64,000 nt of DNA from Terrimonas ginsenosidimutans (GCF_022012415.1 NZ_JAKLTR010000022.1:1-64000), one strand, 5' to 3'; counted from the first letter of the stretch, positions 35,177-44,456 are shown. A program made the numbers and translations. Notes: generated from the letters alone by a model not told the origin.

Positions 35177-38100
35177 TTAAGGCTGTTCCTTATTTTCTTC
35201 TTTTTTCTCATCCTTCTTTTTTTTAAGCAGATTATTCAGCGTATTCTTGATGGTCTTTTCTGCATTTTTCTTGGTACTGTCAAGGTTTGTTGCTTTTTGT
35301 GTACTGTCTTTATTTCCCAATAATTTATTCTTCAGATCTTCTTTTAGGTCGGTAACGACCTGGTTTTTGACGGCGGTGATCGTGTCTTTCAGGGTTTGTT
35401 TAGCGCTGTCGATCTTTTGCTGAGCGAAATCCTGTGCCTGCTGCTTAAGATCTGCAACGGCATCACCTGCTACTTGTTTGAGGTCAGTTTTGATGGAAGG
35501 GTTTGTCAGGCTTCCTCCCATCTTGATATTGAGGTCGATGAGTTCACTCATTTTTACATCGAGGCCTTTGTTGTTTGCCTGCGTCACCAGGCCATTGATC
35601 AGGTTGTTTCCCTGCGTGCCAAGATATTTCCTTGGTACTTTCATGGCAACAATGTAATCGATGGACTGGTCGAAAGAGTGTGTGCCGCCGATCTGCATTT
35701 CAATATCCTTTACCTTGATGGTAAATGGCTTCACCAGCACTTTGCCGTTGGCAAATTCAATGGAGTTCCTGATATCTTTTAAGGTGATGGACTGAAGTTC
35801 CGAGATCTGCAATGTTGTAGCGATCTTTTCCAGTGGGGCAAACTTCTTTAATGCGCCTTCCAGCAGCAGGAGATTTCCTTTACCGGTAAGACTATTCAGT
35901 TGCGGCATCATGTTTCCTCCAAGTGTTCCCGTTACGGATAGTTGAGAGCTAAGTTTTCCTGCAAGGAATTGCCCGATCGGCATTAGTTGTTTTACTGTAA
36001 CAAAGGAGGTAAAGGCTTTCTGAATGTCGATATCTTTCACATCATAGCTCAGCGCGATCGCGGGATCTTTTTTATTCAGCCTGGTTGAATAAGAGCCATT
36101 GAAGGTCATTTCGCCATCAAGCGCGTTCGCGGAAACATTCTGCAGCTTCACTGTTTCATCTGCAAGGGCGATGGTGCCGTTGATATTGTTGTAATTCACA
36201 TTGTCGTAAGTTACCTGGCCTGCTTTTGCATTCAATACGAGGTCAAGTCCGCCTGGAACAAGAAAAGGTTCCGCTGAAGCAGGAGCCGGGGTGCTTTCGG
36301 CCGTAGTGGCCGTGGTGGCGGTTGTTCCCATCCAGTCGTTCAGGTTCATTTTATCAACGCCAACATTGATCGTTCCCTGTAATGGTTCGTTTTTCAATGC
36401 ATAACCGATCAGGTTATTCAACACACCGCTTGCTGTAAAATTGGAGTTGAGATAAGATCCTGAAAGATTCGCGAGAGAAACGGTCTTTGGGTTAAAGTTC
36501 AGCTGTGTGCTGCTGATGGCTACGCCGCCGGGGTAGTCTTTCGATGCGTATTTGAACTTGTTGAGGTTAGTAGTACCGGAGAGATTGATCTTATCATACT
36601 CTCCTTTATCAATTGCGGTTTTGTTACCTGCGAAGCTTAAGGAAGCGTCCAGCAGGCCTGTCACCGTTGTGCCTGGTTCGAACTGAACAAATTGTTTTAC
36701 ATTATCAAGGTTAAAGCTACCCTTTGCCGTTCCATTGAAATCAATGGCGGACATTGGCTTTTTCAGGTTCAGTGTGAAGTCGATCGGATCTTTTCCCACT
36801 TCTACATGTCCTGAGCTGATGTTCACTTCTGTATTATCAGCAGCGCCTCCGGAGTTAGCGATCTGGATCTTCATATTACCGTTCTGTATCGGCTGTGGAA
36901 ATGCATCGGAAGAATAGAAGAGTTTTTGGATATCGAGGAAACCGCCGGCGCTGAAATCTCCCTGCTGGGCCTGTAATGCAGCCATTGAGCCCTTCGCAAA
37001 AATGTCGGCACCGATGATCCCTGCCAGCTTGGTATTCCCTTCCAGTTTGACAAATTGTGTTACCTGTGAAAGATCTAGTTTACCTTTTGCCACTGCATCA
37101 ATATACTGGATGGTCCCGGGATTTTTGAAGATGAATTTAATATCAAATGGATCATTTCCCATTTCCAGGTGTCCTTTAGAAAGGTTGATGACGGTGTTAT
37201 CCATCTGGCCATCTTTATTACTGGCCCGCAAGGCGATCTGGATATTTTTTACCGGCTTGGGAAGATCGGGGTATTGAAAGAATCCATCTTTTATCTCCAG
37301 GTTTACATCATACGCTGGTAATTGAACCGGGCTGTAGGTTCCTTTTACAAAGCCGTTAAAAGCCGCACTGCCTGTGGTCTTGATCTTATCGAAATCATTT
37401 TTATACACAGCGGGTATCATGGAGAGGATATCTTTAAAATCATTGGAAGGTGATTTGAAGTTGATATCCATGTTATAGGTTGTATCGTTCACCAGTTGAA
37501 AAAATCCGTCAGCCGAAAGTTTCAGGTTATTGAGGTTGATATCGTCCGTTTTGAAAGTGTATTTGCTTGTTCGGTTGTCTATTTCGATGTCAGCCCCAAC
37601 CCCTGTTTGCGTTTGTGCGAGATAAGGCACACCAGCATAGTTAAAGGTTACACCGTCGGCTTTTGTTTGGGTAGACAGCGTGAATACGTCCTGGGTAAAG
37701 TCGCCACTTCCGGAGTGGTTCAATCCTTTGATCTCAGCACTCATGCCCGCGGTCTTATCTTCATAATAGATATAGCCATTATTGATCTCATACCTGCTGA
37801 GACTCATTTTGAATGCGGAGGCGGAGGTGTCCGATGAGGTTGTGGTATCGGAAGACGGTTTGGTAATATCCCAGTTAGCTTTTCCTTCTTTTGTAACCAG
37901 TGCATGGATCCTCGGTGATTCGAGGAAGATGCCTGAAACCTGGATATCTTTTCCTTTGATCACGCTGATCAGGTTGGCGGAGACATCGATATTTTTTGCT
38001 GACACGAGGGTATCGCCGGCGAATTCATTGGTACCAACAACGGAGAGATCTTCCAGGCCGATAGACACTTTAGGAAAATGCCTGAAGAGCGAAATGCTGA

Positions 38101-38263
38101 CGTCTTTGAAATCGACGCTGGCTGTAAGATTGTTATTGATCTCTTTCTTGACCAGGTTAGTGATCTGTTTTTTAAATACGATCGGAATGATGAAAGCTGC
38201 CGCGATCAGCACCAACAAAACAATACCTGTAATTTTTAAAACCTTTCTGATAATCCTTTTCAT
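35177..38263 (-). CDS. AsmA-like (YhdP/TamB-related) envelope protein
   Basis: A 1028-residue AsmA-family protein. A membrane anchor at residues about 8-28 is followed by the typical VKKEINNNLTASVDFKDVSISLFRHFPKVSIGLEDLSV, and then long beta-rich repeats with VNLSKGHLEMGNDPFDI / VNISSGHVEVGKDPIDF, an internal duplication. The C-terminal AsmA_2 region includes KGNLLLLEGALKKFAPLEKIA. The very Lys/Gln-rich tail (after residue 950) may be a coiled coil. AsmA relatives are implicated in lipid transport between the membranes of diderm bacteria. The start at 38263 (MKRIIRKVLK) is preferred over a site nine codons upstream. Confidence 0.9.
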   Translation of the reverse strand: MKRIIRKVLKITGIVLLVLIAAAFIIPIVFKKQITNLVKKEINNNLTASVDFKDVSISLFRHFPKVSIGLEDLSVVGTNEFAGDTLVSAKNIDVSANLISVIKGKDIQVSGIFLESPRIHALVTKEGKANWDITKPSSDTTTSSDTSASAFKMSLSRYEINNGYIYYEDKTAGMSAEIKGLNHSGSGDFTQDVFTLSTQTKADGVTFNYAGVPYLAQTQTGVGADIEIDNRTSKYTFKTDDINLNNLKLSADGFFQLVNDTTYNMDINFKSPSNDFKDILSMIPAVYKNDFDKIKTTGSAAFNGFVKGTYSPVQLPAYDVNLEIKDGFFQYPDLPKPVKNIQIALRASNKDGQMDNTVINLSKGHLEMGNDPFDIKFIFKNPGTIQYIDAVAKGKLDLSQVTQFVKLEGNTKLAGIIGADIFAKGSMAALQAQQGDFSAGGFLDIQKLFYSSDAFPQPIQNGNMKIQIANSGGAADNTEVNISSGHVEVGKDPIDFTLNLKKPMSAIDFNGTAKGSFNLDNVKQFVQFEPGTTVTGLLDASLSFAGNKTAIDKGEYDKINLSGTTNLNKFKYASKDYPGGVAISSTQLNFNPKTVSLANLSGSYLNSNFTASGVLNNLIGYALKNEPLQGTINVGVDKMNLNDWMGTTATTATTAESTPAPASAEPFLVPGGLDLVLNAKAGQVTYDNVNYNNINGTIALADETVKLQNVSANALDGEMTFNGSYSTRLNKKDPAIALSYDVKDIDIQKAFTSFVTVKQLMPIGQFLAGKLSSQLSVTGTLGGNMMPQLNSLTGKGNLLLLEGALKKFAPLEKIATTLQISELQSITLKDIRNSIEFANGKVLVKPFTIKVKDIEMQIGGTHSFDQSIDYIVAMKVPRKYLGTQGNNLINGLVTQANNKGLDVKMSELIDLNIKMGGSLTNPSIKTDLKQVAGDAVADLKQQAQDFAQQKIDSAKQTLKDTITAVKNQVVTDLKEDLKNKLLGNKDSTQKATNLDSTKKNAEKTIKNTLNNLLKKKKDEKKEENKEQP

Positions 38264-38458
38264 AGCAAAATTGGCTTGATATAAGAGCAAGATAAAAAAA
38301 CTATCGCAAATCGTTTAGGATCAATGTGTCTCATATCCGCATTTTAGTAAAAATCCGGGAGGGGAGGCGGAGATCCACGGAAAAGAGGCATAGCTGCCGC
38401 TGCCAGCTGATCCACCAGCTACTAAACAACCATCGTTCCAAACCCGTAATTTCGCCAT

Positions 38459-39076
38459 ATGACCCCTGAAAGAAAAGCGAAGTTTGAATCAGTGTTGTCT
38501 CACCGGCAACCTGATCTTACGATCGTTCTGGAAAATGTGTTCGACCCCCATAATATTTCAGCTGTGATGCGTACCTGCGATGCTGTGGGCGTGCAGGATA
38601 TTTATATTCTTAATACGCGTATTCCCCGGCATAAAAAATGGGGAACGAAGAGTTCTTCAAGCGCGGCGAAATGGCTGACGGTCCACCAGTTTGAAGATCT
38701 TGATGCCTGTGTGGCACAACTCCGGTCAAGGTATAAACGCATTTTAACGACACATCTCAGCAGCGACGCGGTAAGTTTACATCATATAGATTTTACGGAC
38801 AGTATTGCGCTCGTATTTGGGAATGAGCATAGCGGTGTAACGGATGAAATGCGGGCACTGGCAGACGGCAACTTTATTATTCCGCAGGTTGGAATTATCC
38901 GGTCTCTCAATATCAGCGTGGCGTGTGCCGTTACATTGTACGAAGCATTCCGGCAGAAGAACGAAGCTGGTTTTTATGCTCAGCGAAGGATGGAAGATGA
39001 ACAATATCATCACCTGATGGAAGAATGGAAAGGGTGGAATGCCAGGGCTGAAGCACAAAACGGGGAAGAAGACTGA
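38459..39076 (+). CDS. trmH: SpoU/TrmH-family RNA 2'-O-methyltransferase
   Basis: A 205-residue SPOUT methyltransferase. The three family motifs are present: NISAVMRTCDAVGV (motif 1, residues about 31-44), VFGNEHSGVTDEM (motif 2, about 120-132) and IPQVGIIRSLNISVACAVTLYE (motif 3, about 141-162), which form the SAM-binding knot. Length and the C-terminal arrangement match the tRNA (guanosine-18) 2'-O-methyltransferase TrmH; other SpoU members methylate rRNA, so the target is inferred. Followed after 24 bases by a thioredoxin-like gene, so probably a two-gene transcript. Confidence 0.9.
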   Translation: MTPERKAKFESVLSHRQPDLTIVLENVFDPHNISAVMRTCDAVGVQDIYILNTRIPRHKKWGTKSSSSAAKWLTVHQFEDLDACVAQLRSRYKRILTTHLSSDAVSLHHIDFTDSIALVFGNEHSGVTDEMRALADGNFIIPQVGIIRSLNISVACAVTLYEAFRQKNEAGFYAQRRMEDEQYHHLMEEWKGWNARAEAQNGEED

Positions 39077-39100
39077 TCTTTGATCTTTTAAAAGAATACT

Positions 39101-39586
39101 ATGCGTGGAAAATACCTGTTGCTGGCCTGTATCTGTCTGAGTGTGATCACAAATACAGAAGCTCAACATACTAAAAGCGTAAAGATCACTGACCTCGAAA
39201 AGACGATCGCGGAAAGTAATACACCGTTGATCATTAATTTCTGGGCCACTTATTGTATTCCCTGTATCGCGGAAATGCCGGCCTTTGAAAAACTGGCGGC
39301 GAAGTACAAGAACAAAGGAGTGAAACTGCTGTTTGTTTCTCTTGATATGCAGGATGATTATCCGGCGAAGGTGGACAGCTTTATCAAGAAACGGAAAATA
39401 CAGAACCCAACCGTTTGGCTTGATGAAACCAATGCGGATTATTTCTGTCCGAAAGTAGACCCCAAATGGTCAGGAGCTATTCCGGCCACTTTATTTATCC
39501 ATACAAAAAAGAATTACCGGCGCTTCTTCGAAAAGGAGTTTTCCGAGGAAGAGCTGGAAAAAGAAATCATGGCTATACTGCGGTAA
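39101..39586 (+). CDS. Exported TlpA/ResA-like thioredoxin-fold protein
   Basis: A 161-residue protein with signal peptide (MRGKYLLLACICLSVITNTEA) and a thioredoxin fold: FWATYCIPCIAEMP carries the CxxC pair Cys52-Cys55, and the later SGAIPATLFIHTKK carries the cis-Pro. Likely a periplasmic thiol-disulfide oxidoreductase. The start follows directly on trmH. An inverted repeat of CGATGGCCGAAGG arms at 39611-39704 lies downstream. Confidence 0.9.
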   Translation: MRGKYLLLACICLSVITNTEAQHTKSVKITDLEKTIAESNTPLIINFWATYCIPCIAEMPAFEKLAAKYKNKGVKLLFVSLDMQDDYPAKVDSFIKKRKIQNPTVWLDETNADYFCPKVDPKWSGAIPATLFIHTKKNYRRFFEKEFSEEELEKEIMAILR

Positions 39587-39610
39587 AGAGTTTTGGTGCG
39601 ACAAGGTTAA

Positions 39611-39704
39611 TCGATGGCCGAAGGCCTTCTGAAAGGATGAACCTTATTTCTCTTCCTGATAATTTAACGATTTTACGCGATAAAGGCTTTCCCTTCGGCC
39701 ATCG
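39611..39704. repeat. Inverted repeat CGATGGCCGAAGGCC / CCTTCGGCCATCG
   Basis: CGATGGCCGAAGGCCTT near 39611 is mirrored by AAGGCTTTCCCTTCGGCCATCG ending near 39704. It lies between the convergent thioredoxin-like and 65-residue membrane protein genes and may be a transcript end; no T-run. Confidence 0.7.
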
Positions 39705-39745
39705 GGCTTGACCTGGTTTATATTTTCAAGGGTACTCCAGTAGGA

Positions 39746-39943
39746 TCACCTGTTTTCTTCCGCTTCCATTTCCTGCTTCATTTTTGCCAGCAGGTATAAG
39801 AAATAAACCGCGGCACCGAGGCTTGTGATACAAAGAACAAGGCCGAGACTGCTTCCTGATTGAATACTTTTAGCCATGGCGAAACCTACCATTGCCATAA
39901 AACCAAGAATGATAAGACGATTAAGACCGACGTTGGATAACAT
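39746..39943 (-). CDS. Small two-helix membrane protein
   Basis: A 65-residue protein (MLSNVGLNRLIILGFMAMVGFAMA) with two predicted membrane helices (about 9-26 and 32-52) and a charged Lys/Glu tail (KMKQEMEAEENR). An upstream extension into the terminator region was rejected. No family name recognised. The start is 120 bases downstream of the redoxin gene, with a terminator between them. Confidence 0.75.
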   Translation of the reverse strand: MLSNVGLNRLIILGFMAMVGFAMAKSIQSGSSLGLVLCITSLGAAVYFLYLLAKMKQEMEAEENR

Positions 39944-40020
39944 AAGCTTGATTTTGGGTTTAGAAATGATGTGTTGGTATTCACTTGGATGCCATGCGAA
40001 AAAAAATCCATAAAACTGCA

Positions 40021-40057
40021 CAAAAAAAATCGGCGGACATTGTCCGCCGATTTTTTT
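40021..40057. terminator. Terminator between the redoxin and small membrane protein genes
   Basis: A-run, ATCGGCGGACA, loop TTG, TGTCCGCCGAT, T-run; perfect 11-base stem. It lies 7 bases after the redoxin stop, so that gene is monocistronic. Confidence 0.93.
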
Positions 40058-40064
40058 GAAGTCT

Positions 40065-40673
40065 TTACTTTGTCCGTTTAATGGTACAGCCAACTGATTT
40101 GGTGGTTGGTGTTTCGATCGACTTGCCGGTCACCAGTTCATTGATCGCGATATCCAGGTGTTTGCGGCCAACCTGGTCGGCTGCATTGGGATTATCATCG
40201 ATCGCGCCATGATAAACGAGTTTATTGTTCTTGTCGAACAGGAATACTTCCGGCGTGCGGGTTGCTCCAAATGCATCAGCCATTGCGGAGTTATTGTCAA
40301 CCACATAGTTGAAGTCATAGCCCTGCTCTTTGGCATAGGACTGCATATCTTCATAAGAGTCGCCGGCAGTTCGGGTAGCCTCGTTCGGGTTCAGCAGGAT
40401 CACGCCAATGTTCTTGCCGGCGGCCAGTTTGGCGGCGTCAAGCGTTCTTGATTGATATTTTTTCACAACAGGGCAGGTATTGCAGCTAAACATCACCAGC
40501 AGGCCGTTCTTCTTCATGGCATCTTTGAATGATACTTCCTTGCCGGTAATATCCTTCATTTTTGTTTCAGCAGAGGGAAGGGTAGAGCCAATGGTAAGCG
40601 GATCTGAAATCGATTTGAAAGCCATAAAGGCAATCGCTGCAACAGGCAGGGCGGCCATAAGGATCTTTTTCAT
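40065..40673 (-). CDS. Exported redoxin / thioredoxin-like protein
   Basis: A 202-residue redoxin-fold protein with a signal-like N-terminus (MKKILMAALPVAAIAFMAFK) and a redox motif Cys64-NT-Cys67 in MFSCNTCPVVKKYQ. Downstream GATRTPEVFLFDKNNKLVYHGAIDDNP and the C-terminal SVGCTIKRTK are typical of a widespread thioredoxin-like family of Bacteroidota and others. Possible role: peroxide or thiol redox control in the periplasm; not established. The terminal Cys could form a further redox pair. Confidence 0.92.
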   Translation of the reverse strand: MKKILMAALPVAAIAFMAFKSISDPLTIGSTLPSAETKMKDITGKEVSFKDAMKKNGLLVMFSCNTCPVVKKYQSRTLDAAKLAAGKNIGVILLNPNEATRTAGDSYEDMQSYAKEQGYDFNYVVDNNSAMADAFGATRTPEVFLFDKNNKLVYHGAIDDNPNAADQVGRKHLDIAINELVTGKSIETPTTKSVGCTIKRTK

Positions 40674-40746
40674 ACTTGCTCGGTTTTAATAATTATTAAA
40701 TGATCTTGGTTAAAGTCAGGTTGTATATATCAAAGGTGAGCAAAAA

Positions 40747-41712
40747 TTATGCAGGAAGGTTCCCTCCCGCAAGATTTTTATTCCTTTCATCCACTTCGTA
40801 CTTCAGGGAATTTATACTCACATTCAGCTCAAATCCGACCAGCAACACCAGCGAGTTGAAATAGATCAACAACATGAGTATCAGTACAGTACTGATAGAC
40901 CCGTAGAGTTCATTATAATTAGAGAAGTTGCTGACCCAATAGGAGAATCCGGCTGTGAACACGATCATGAGAAATGCCGCCAGTATGGATCCGGGGTTGA
41001 TCAGCCGCCATCTTTTATGAACGGCCGGCGCATACCGGTAAATAAAGGAAATAGAGAAGAAGAACATGGCAACGATCAGCAGCCAGCGCAGATTGTGGAT
41101 CAGGGAGATCACGGTTTCATTGGTGATGCCGAGCCATCTCAATACGGCGCCCTGCATGATCAGTAAAATGATCGTGATAAAGAACAAGATGAACAGTATA
41201 AATGTGAGCCGCAGCGCCATGCTCCGCTGGTGGAGGCCTTTTCTTTTTTTAAAACCGACATAGTTTTTGTCAAATGAACGCATGATCCCCATGATGGCAT
41301 TTGAGGAGAAGAACATGGCAAGGATAAAACCGGTTGATAAGAGACCTGTGCGCGGTTTATTCAGGATGTCTGATAAAAAGGTGATCAATCCATGGTTGTT
41401 CTTTTCTCCCGGTACTACATCCCTGATCAGGGAGAACATCTGAAAGATGAATTGCTTTGAGATGGGCAGATAGGGAATGAGTGTAAACAAAAAGATCACC
41501 GCAGGGGGGATGGCCATTGTGAAGTTGAACGCGATAGCTGAGGCTCTTTCGGTAAACCCGGTTTTTTTCATCTGTTCCATAAAGAAGCGGATCACATCAT
41601 ACAGGGGAATGCCCTGGAAGCCGGGAAGGATGACCTTCTTGCTTTTCCTGACGAGGAAACTGGCTGGCTCTGAAGTGATCAGTTCTCTTTTAAACCGGGT
41701 GATGATCTTCAT
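40747..41712 (-). CDS. YihY/BrkB family inner-membrane protein
   Basis: A 321-residue YihY family protein with about six membrane helices: IAFNFTMAIPPAVIFLFTLIPYLP, STGFILAMFFSSNAIMGIMRSFD and FGWAVVFNYAP-like segments are recognisable. The name 'ribonuclease BN' is an old misassignment; these are membrane proteins of unknown transport or envelope role. It follows mltG by 5 bases, so the two are co-transcribed. Confidence 0.9.
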   Translation of the reverse strand: MKIITRFKRELITSEPASFLVRKSKKVILPGFQGIPLYDVIRFFMEQMKKTGFTERASAIAFNFTMAIPPAVIFLFTLIPYLPISKQFIFQMFSLIRDVVPGEKNNHGLITFLSDILNKPRTGLLSTGFILAMFFSSNAIMGIMRSFDKNYVGFKKRKGLHQRSMALRLTFILFILFFITIILLIMQGAVLRWLGITNETVISLIHNLRWLLIVAMFFFSISFIYRYAPAVHKRWRLINPGSILAAFLMIVFTAGFSYWVSNFSNYNELYGSISTVLILMLLIYFNSLVLLVGFELNVSINSLKYEVDERNKNLAGGNLPA

Positions 41713-41717
41713 GTTTC

Positions 41718-42728
41718 TTATTTCACGTTGCGGTTATTCAATTCCTTTTGATAAAGACGGGCATAGGCCATATGGTCTTTATAATTACTGGTGAACACGT
41801 GTGTTCCGTCAAAAGCAGCACTTGCTACAAAGTAGATATAATCCGTCTTCGGCGCATTCAATACTGCATCGATGGTATGTTCTGCAGGTGTACAGATCGG
41901 GCCTGGGGGGAGGCCTTTATTCATGTATGTATTGTAAGGCGATGGAGTAAGCAATTGCTTTTCATAAATACGTTTCAGAGCGAAGTTGCGCATTGCGAAC
42001 TTAACGGTTGGATCTGCCTGTAAGGGCATGCCGGTCCTGATGCGGTTAAGATAAACGCTGGCGATATTTGGCCTGTCAGATGCCGCGTTCGTCTCTTCAT
42101 CTATAATAGAAGCAAGTGTGGAGACCTGTGCCGGAGTCAACCCGAGGCTGTCTGCTTTCGTTTTGCGTTCATTTGTCCAGAATGTTTTCCAGGCTGTATT
42201 GAATTCCCGGAAGATCCTGGAAGGGGATGTATTCCATTTCATTTCGTAGGTGAGTGGCATGACCATCACCATAACGTTGTTTGTATCCAACCCGAACTGC
42301 TTCAGGGAATCGGGATCATTCATGAAAGCCAGTATGTCGGTGGAATCGCATTCAAGTGCACGTCCCATCCGGCCTGCCAGGACTTCGCGTGTCCGGAATT
42401 TGGTGATGACGATGCTTACCGGGCTTTGCGTTCCGTTTTTGAGTTTTCTTACCAGGCCGATCAGGCTCATGCCTTTTGTGATCTCATAGCGTCCCGGTTT
42501 GATCGTGCTGTAGCCGGCCATTTTTGCGGCAATGCCAAACCAGGTCTTGCTTCCTATGATCTCATTTTTTACAAGGCTGTCGGTGACATCATTATAGGTT
42601 GCGCCTGTGCGGACGTACAGGTATTTGTTTTCAGGAGAATGAACAGCAGGTCCAAAGAATGTCCATCCGAAAAAGACAACAAGCAGAAGGATAATACCGG
42701 CAGCAATAAGAAGTATTTTCTTTTTCAT
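41718..42728 (-). CDS. mltG: Endolytic transglycosylase MltG
   Basis: A 336-residue YceG-like protein: N-terminal membrane helix (KKKILLIAAGIILLLVVFFGW), a LysM-like domain (about 40-110) and the lytic transglycosylase domain with ASIIDEETNAASDRPNIASVYLNR (about 206-229) and the C-terminal LPPGPICTPAEHTIDAVLNAPKTDYIYFV. It cuts nascent peptidoglycan glycan strands. In E. coli the catalytic Glu is the first acidic residue of VEKE; here that position is Asp (IDEE), so either Asp or the next Glu acts. The start at 42728 is preferred over an extension of seven residues. Confidence 0.92.
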   Translation of the reverse strand: MKKKILLIAAGIILLLVVFFGWTFFGPAVHSPENKYLYVRTGATYNDVTDSLVKNEIIGSKTWFGIAAKMAGYSTIKPGRYEITKGMSLIGLVRKLKNGTQSPVSIVITKFRTREVLAGRMGRALECDSTDILAFMNDPDSLKQFGLDTNNVMVMVMPLTYEMKWNTSPSRIFREFNTAWKTFWTNERKTKADSLGLTPAQVSTLASIIDEETNAASDRPNIASVYLNRIRTGMPLQADPTVKFAMRNFALKRIYEKQLLTPSPYNTYMNKGLPPGPICTPAEHTIDAVLNAPKTDYIYFVASAAFDGTHVFTSNYKDHMAYARLYQKELNNRNVK

Positions 42729-42750
42729 AGTTGCGGACAAATTAAACAAA

Positions 42751-42778
42751 AAACCCTGTCTTTTCAGACAGGGTTTTA
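42751..42778 (-). terminator. Terminator after secG
   Basis: AAACCCTGTCT, TTTC loop, AGACAGGGTTT with flanking A and T runs; perfect stem between secG and mltG on the minus strand, also usable from the plus strand. Confidence 0.9.
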
Positions 42779-42797
42779 AATATTATGTTACGATAAC

Positions 42798-43157
42798 TTA
42801 TTTAGGAACGCTATCGCCAGTTGGTGCTGCAGGGAAAGTAGTGGTGCTGCTGGATGGTGCCTGAGAACCAGCAGGAGCCGGAGCGCCTGTTGCTTTATCG
42901 ATGCTGTTTGGCAGGCCATCGCCACCGTCACCATTGCGGATGAAGAGGGCAGAGACGAGGCAAAGAACGCCGATGATGCCAGCGAAGATCCAGGTTCCTT
43001 TTTCCAATACGTCCGTGGTTTGTTTTACACCCATGAACTGGTTGCTGAAACCAGCGATATTTCCCGCCAGACCACCACCTTTCGGGTTCTGGATCAAAAC
43101 GAAAAGCGCCAGTACAACTGAAGCCAGAATAACCAGGATCACAAATAAGATAGACAT
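42798..43157 (-). CDS. secG: Preprotein translocase subunit SecG
   Basis: A 119-residue SecG: two membrane helices (about 5-24 and 52-70) with the hallmark LFVLIQNPKGGGLAGNIAG between them. The TGVKQTTDVLEKGTWIFAG segment is typical of the phylum. The C-terminal 45 residues are Ser/Pro/Ala-rich and low complexity. Its start is 1 base after the stop of the upstream acidic protein, so they are translationally linked. Confidence 0.94.
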   Translation of the reverse strand: MSILFVILVILASVVLALFVLIQNPKGGGLAGNIAGFSNQFMGVKQTTDVLEKGTWIFAGIIGVLCLVSALFIRNGDGGDGLPNSIDKATGAPAPAGSQAPSSSTTTFPAAPTGDSVPK

Positions 43158-43158
43158 G

Positions 43159-44226
43159 TCACAATTGCTTTAAATGTTCGATTTTGGCTGCAAAATAAGC
43201 GTTTTTGTCTGGATCAAGCAAACTTAATTTTTTGTATAACTCTATCGCTTTTACTGTATTGCCTTGTTTTTCCCATACTTCCGCCATTGCCTCGGTCACA
43301 ACGGCCGGATCTGCAATGGAAACCTGGGCCATTTGTTCCACTTTTTTCTCTTCCTGGCGGGTTGCTCCCACAGACATTTCTGCGTCTGGTACTTTTTTGA
43401 GCGTTTTCAGCCATTCCGTAAAGCTTCTGAGCTGCAGGCTCAGGCGATCTTTCGGTTTGTCATCATCTTTGAACCGGATCCCCTGGGACGCAAAGTAATC
43501 CACCGTGTGATAGGGCTCAAAGCTCAGTTCCATTTTGCCTGCCGGAAGCGCTTCGATCTTGAAGGATGGGATGGGAGGCAGGCCTTCCAGTTCGGGCATC
43601 TTCTCCTTTACAATGTCTTCGACAGTTGTTGAAACACCTGCATCTTCTATATTCTCTTCCTCTTCCAGGTCTGCTTCATCCTGCAGAGTAGGCAGTTGAA
43701 ATTTATGTTCAACAACCTGTTTTTCGGGAACCACCTCGTGCGGAACGATCTCTTCAGCTATATCTGTTTCTCCGGGCTCTTCGGCCGACGGCATTTCAAA
43801 CCTTTGCTCGATCACTTCCTCTTCTGTAGCCGGTTCTTCCATCACTGTTTCTTCAGGGAGCACAGTGTCTATTGTCTCTTCCTGATATTCTTCCACCGAA
43901 ACCTGTTCAATTACTTCTTCTGCTGTTGCCGGCGTTTCCAACACAGTATCCTGCGGGATCACTGTTGCATCATCCGCAAGAGGCTGTTCTACCTGTCCGC
44001 TCATCAATCGGTCAAACCACAGTGAGTTCGGTACAAACAAAGACGCACTTGCGGCGATCTCCTTTGCTTCTTCCTGTTGTTCATCTTTTGTCTTTCTTGC
44101 AAGCAACACCTGTGCAGGGCCAAAAAAAGGATAGAGGCGCACCATCTTCCGCAATTCAGATTCGCTGCAATCCGCCAGCTTCTCTTTTCCGGTTAGTGCA
44201 TATGTCAGTTGAGTGATAGCCTCCAT
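43159..44226 (-). CDS. Acidic hypothetical protein with C-terminal TPR-like helices
   Basis: A 355-residue cytoplasmic-looking protein. The N-terminal part (MEAITQLTYALTGKEKLADCSESELRKMVRLYPFFGPAQ) resembles a conserved helix pair seen in Chitinophagaceae homologues; residues about 80-190 are an extended Glu-rich low-complexity region; the C-terminus (AEVWEKQGNTVKAIELYKKLSLLDPDKNAYFAAKIEHL) looks like a TPR. Function unknown. It lies between lptE and secG, the position held by a small unknown protein in related genomes, which argues for a conserved envelope-related or scaffold role. Confidence 0.85.
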   Translation of the reverse strand: MEAITQLTYALTGKEKLADCSESELRKMVRLYPFFGPAQVLLARKTKDEQQEEAKEIAASASLFVPNSLWFDRLMSGQVEQPLADDATVIPQDTVLETPATAEEVIEQVSVEEYQEETIDTVLPEETVMEEPATEEEVIEQRFEMPSAEEPGETDIAEEIVPHEVVPEKQVVEHKFQLPTLQDEADLEEEENIEDAGVSTTVEDIVKEKMPELEGLPPIPSFKIEALPAGKMELSFEPYHTVDYFASQGIRFKDDDKPKDRLSLQLRSFTEWLKTLKKVPDAEMSVGATRQEEKKVEQMAQVSIADPAVVTEAMAEVWEKQGNTVKAIELYKKLSLLDPDKNAYFAAKIEHLKQL

Positions 44227-44255
44227 CTGATAAAATTTTAAAAATGCAAATATAC

Positions 44256-44456
44256 ACGAATACGCGAAAACGCGAATGAATCGCTAATGGCCGCGGATGT
44301 TCGCGAATGCACCCAAATTGCATGGTATATTTCAAATAAGAAAAGAGAGCTATGATGCATAACTCTCTTTTCGTTTCTATAATTTATGTTCACATTTCAG
44401 GCTCTATTCGCGAACATTCGCGGCCATTCGCGGCTATTCGGGAAACATTCGCGTTT
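44256..44456. repeat. CGCGAAT-family inverted repeat with a nested terminator
   Basis: Left arm 44256-44311 (ACGCGAAAACGCGAATGAAT...) is complementary to right arm 44405-44456 (ATTCGCGAACATTCGCGGCC...). The 93-base loop contains the hairpin at 44341-44371. The right arm overlaps the lptE stop codon region by two bases. Confidence 0.85.
44341..44371 (-). terminator. Terminator of lptE
   Basis: AAAAGAGAG, 13-base loop, CTCTCTTTT; perfect 9-base stem with A/T-rich flanks, nested in the CGCGAAT palindrome. The T-tract on the minus strand is short and broken. Confidence 0.75.
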
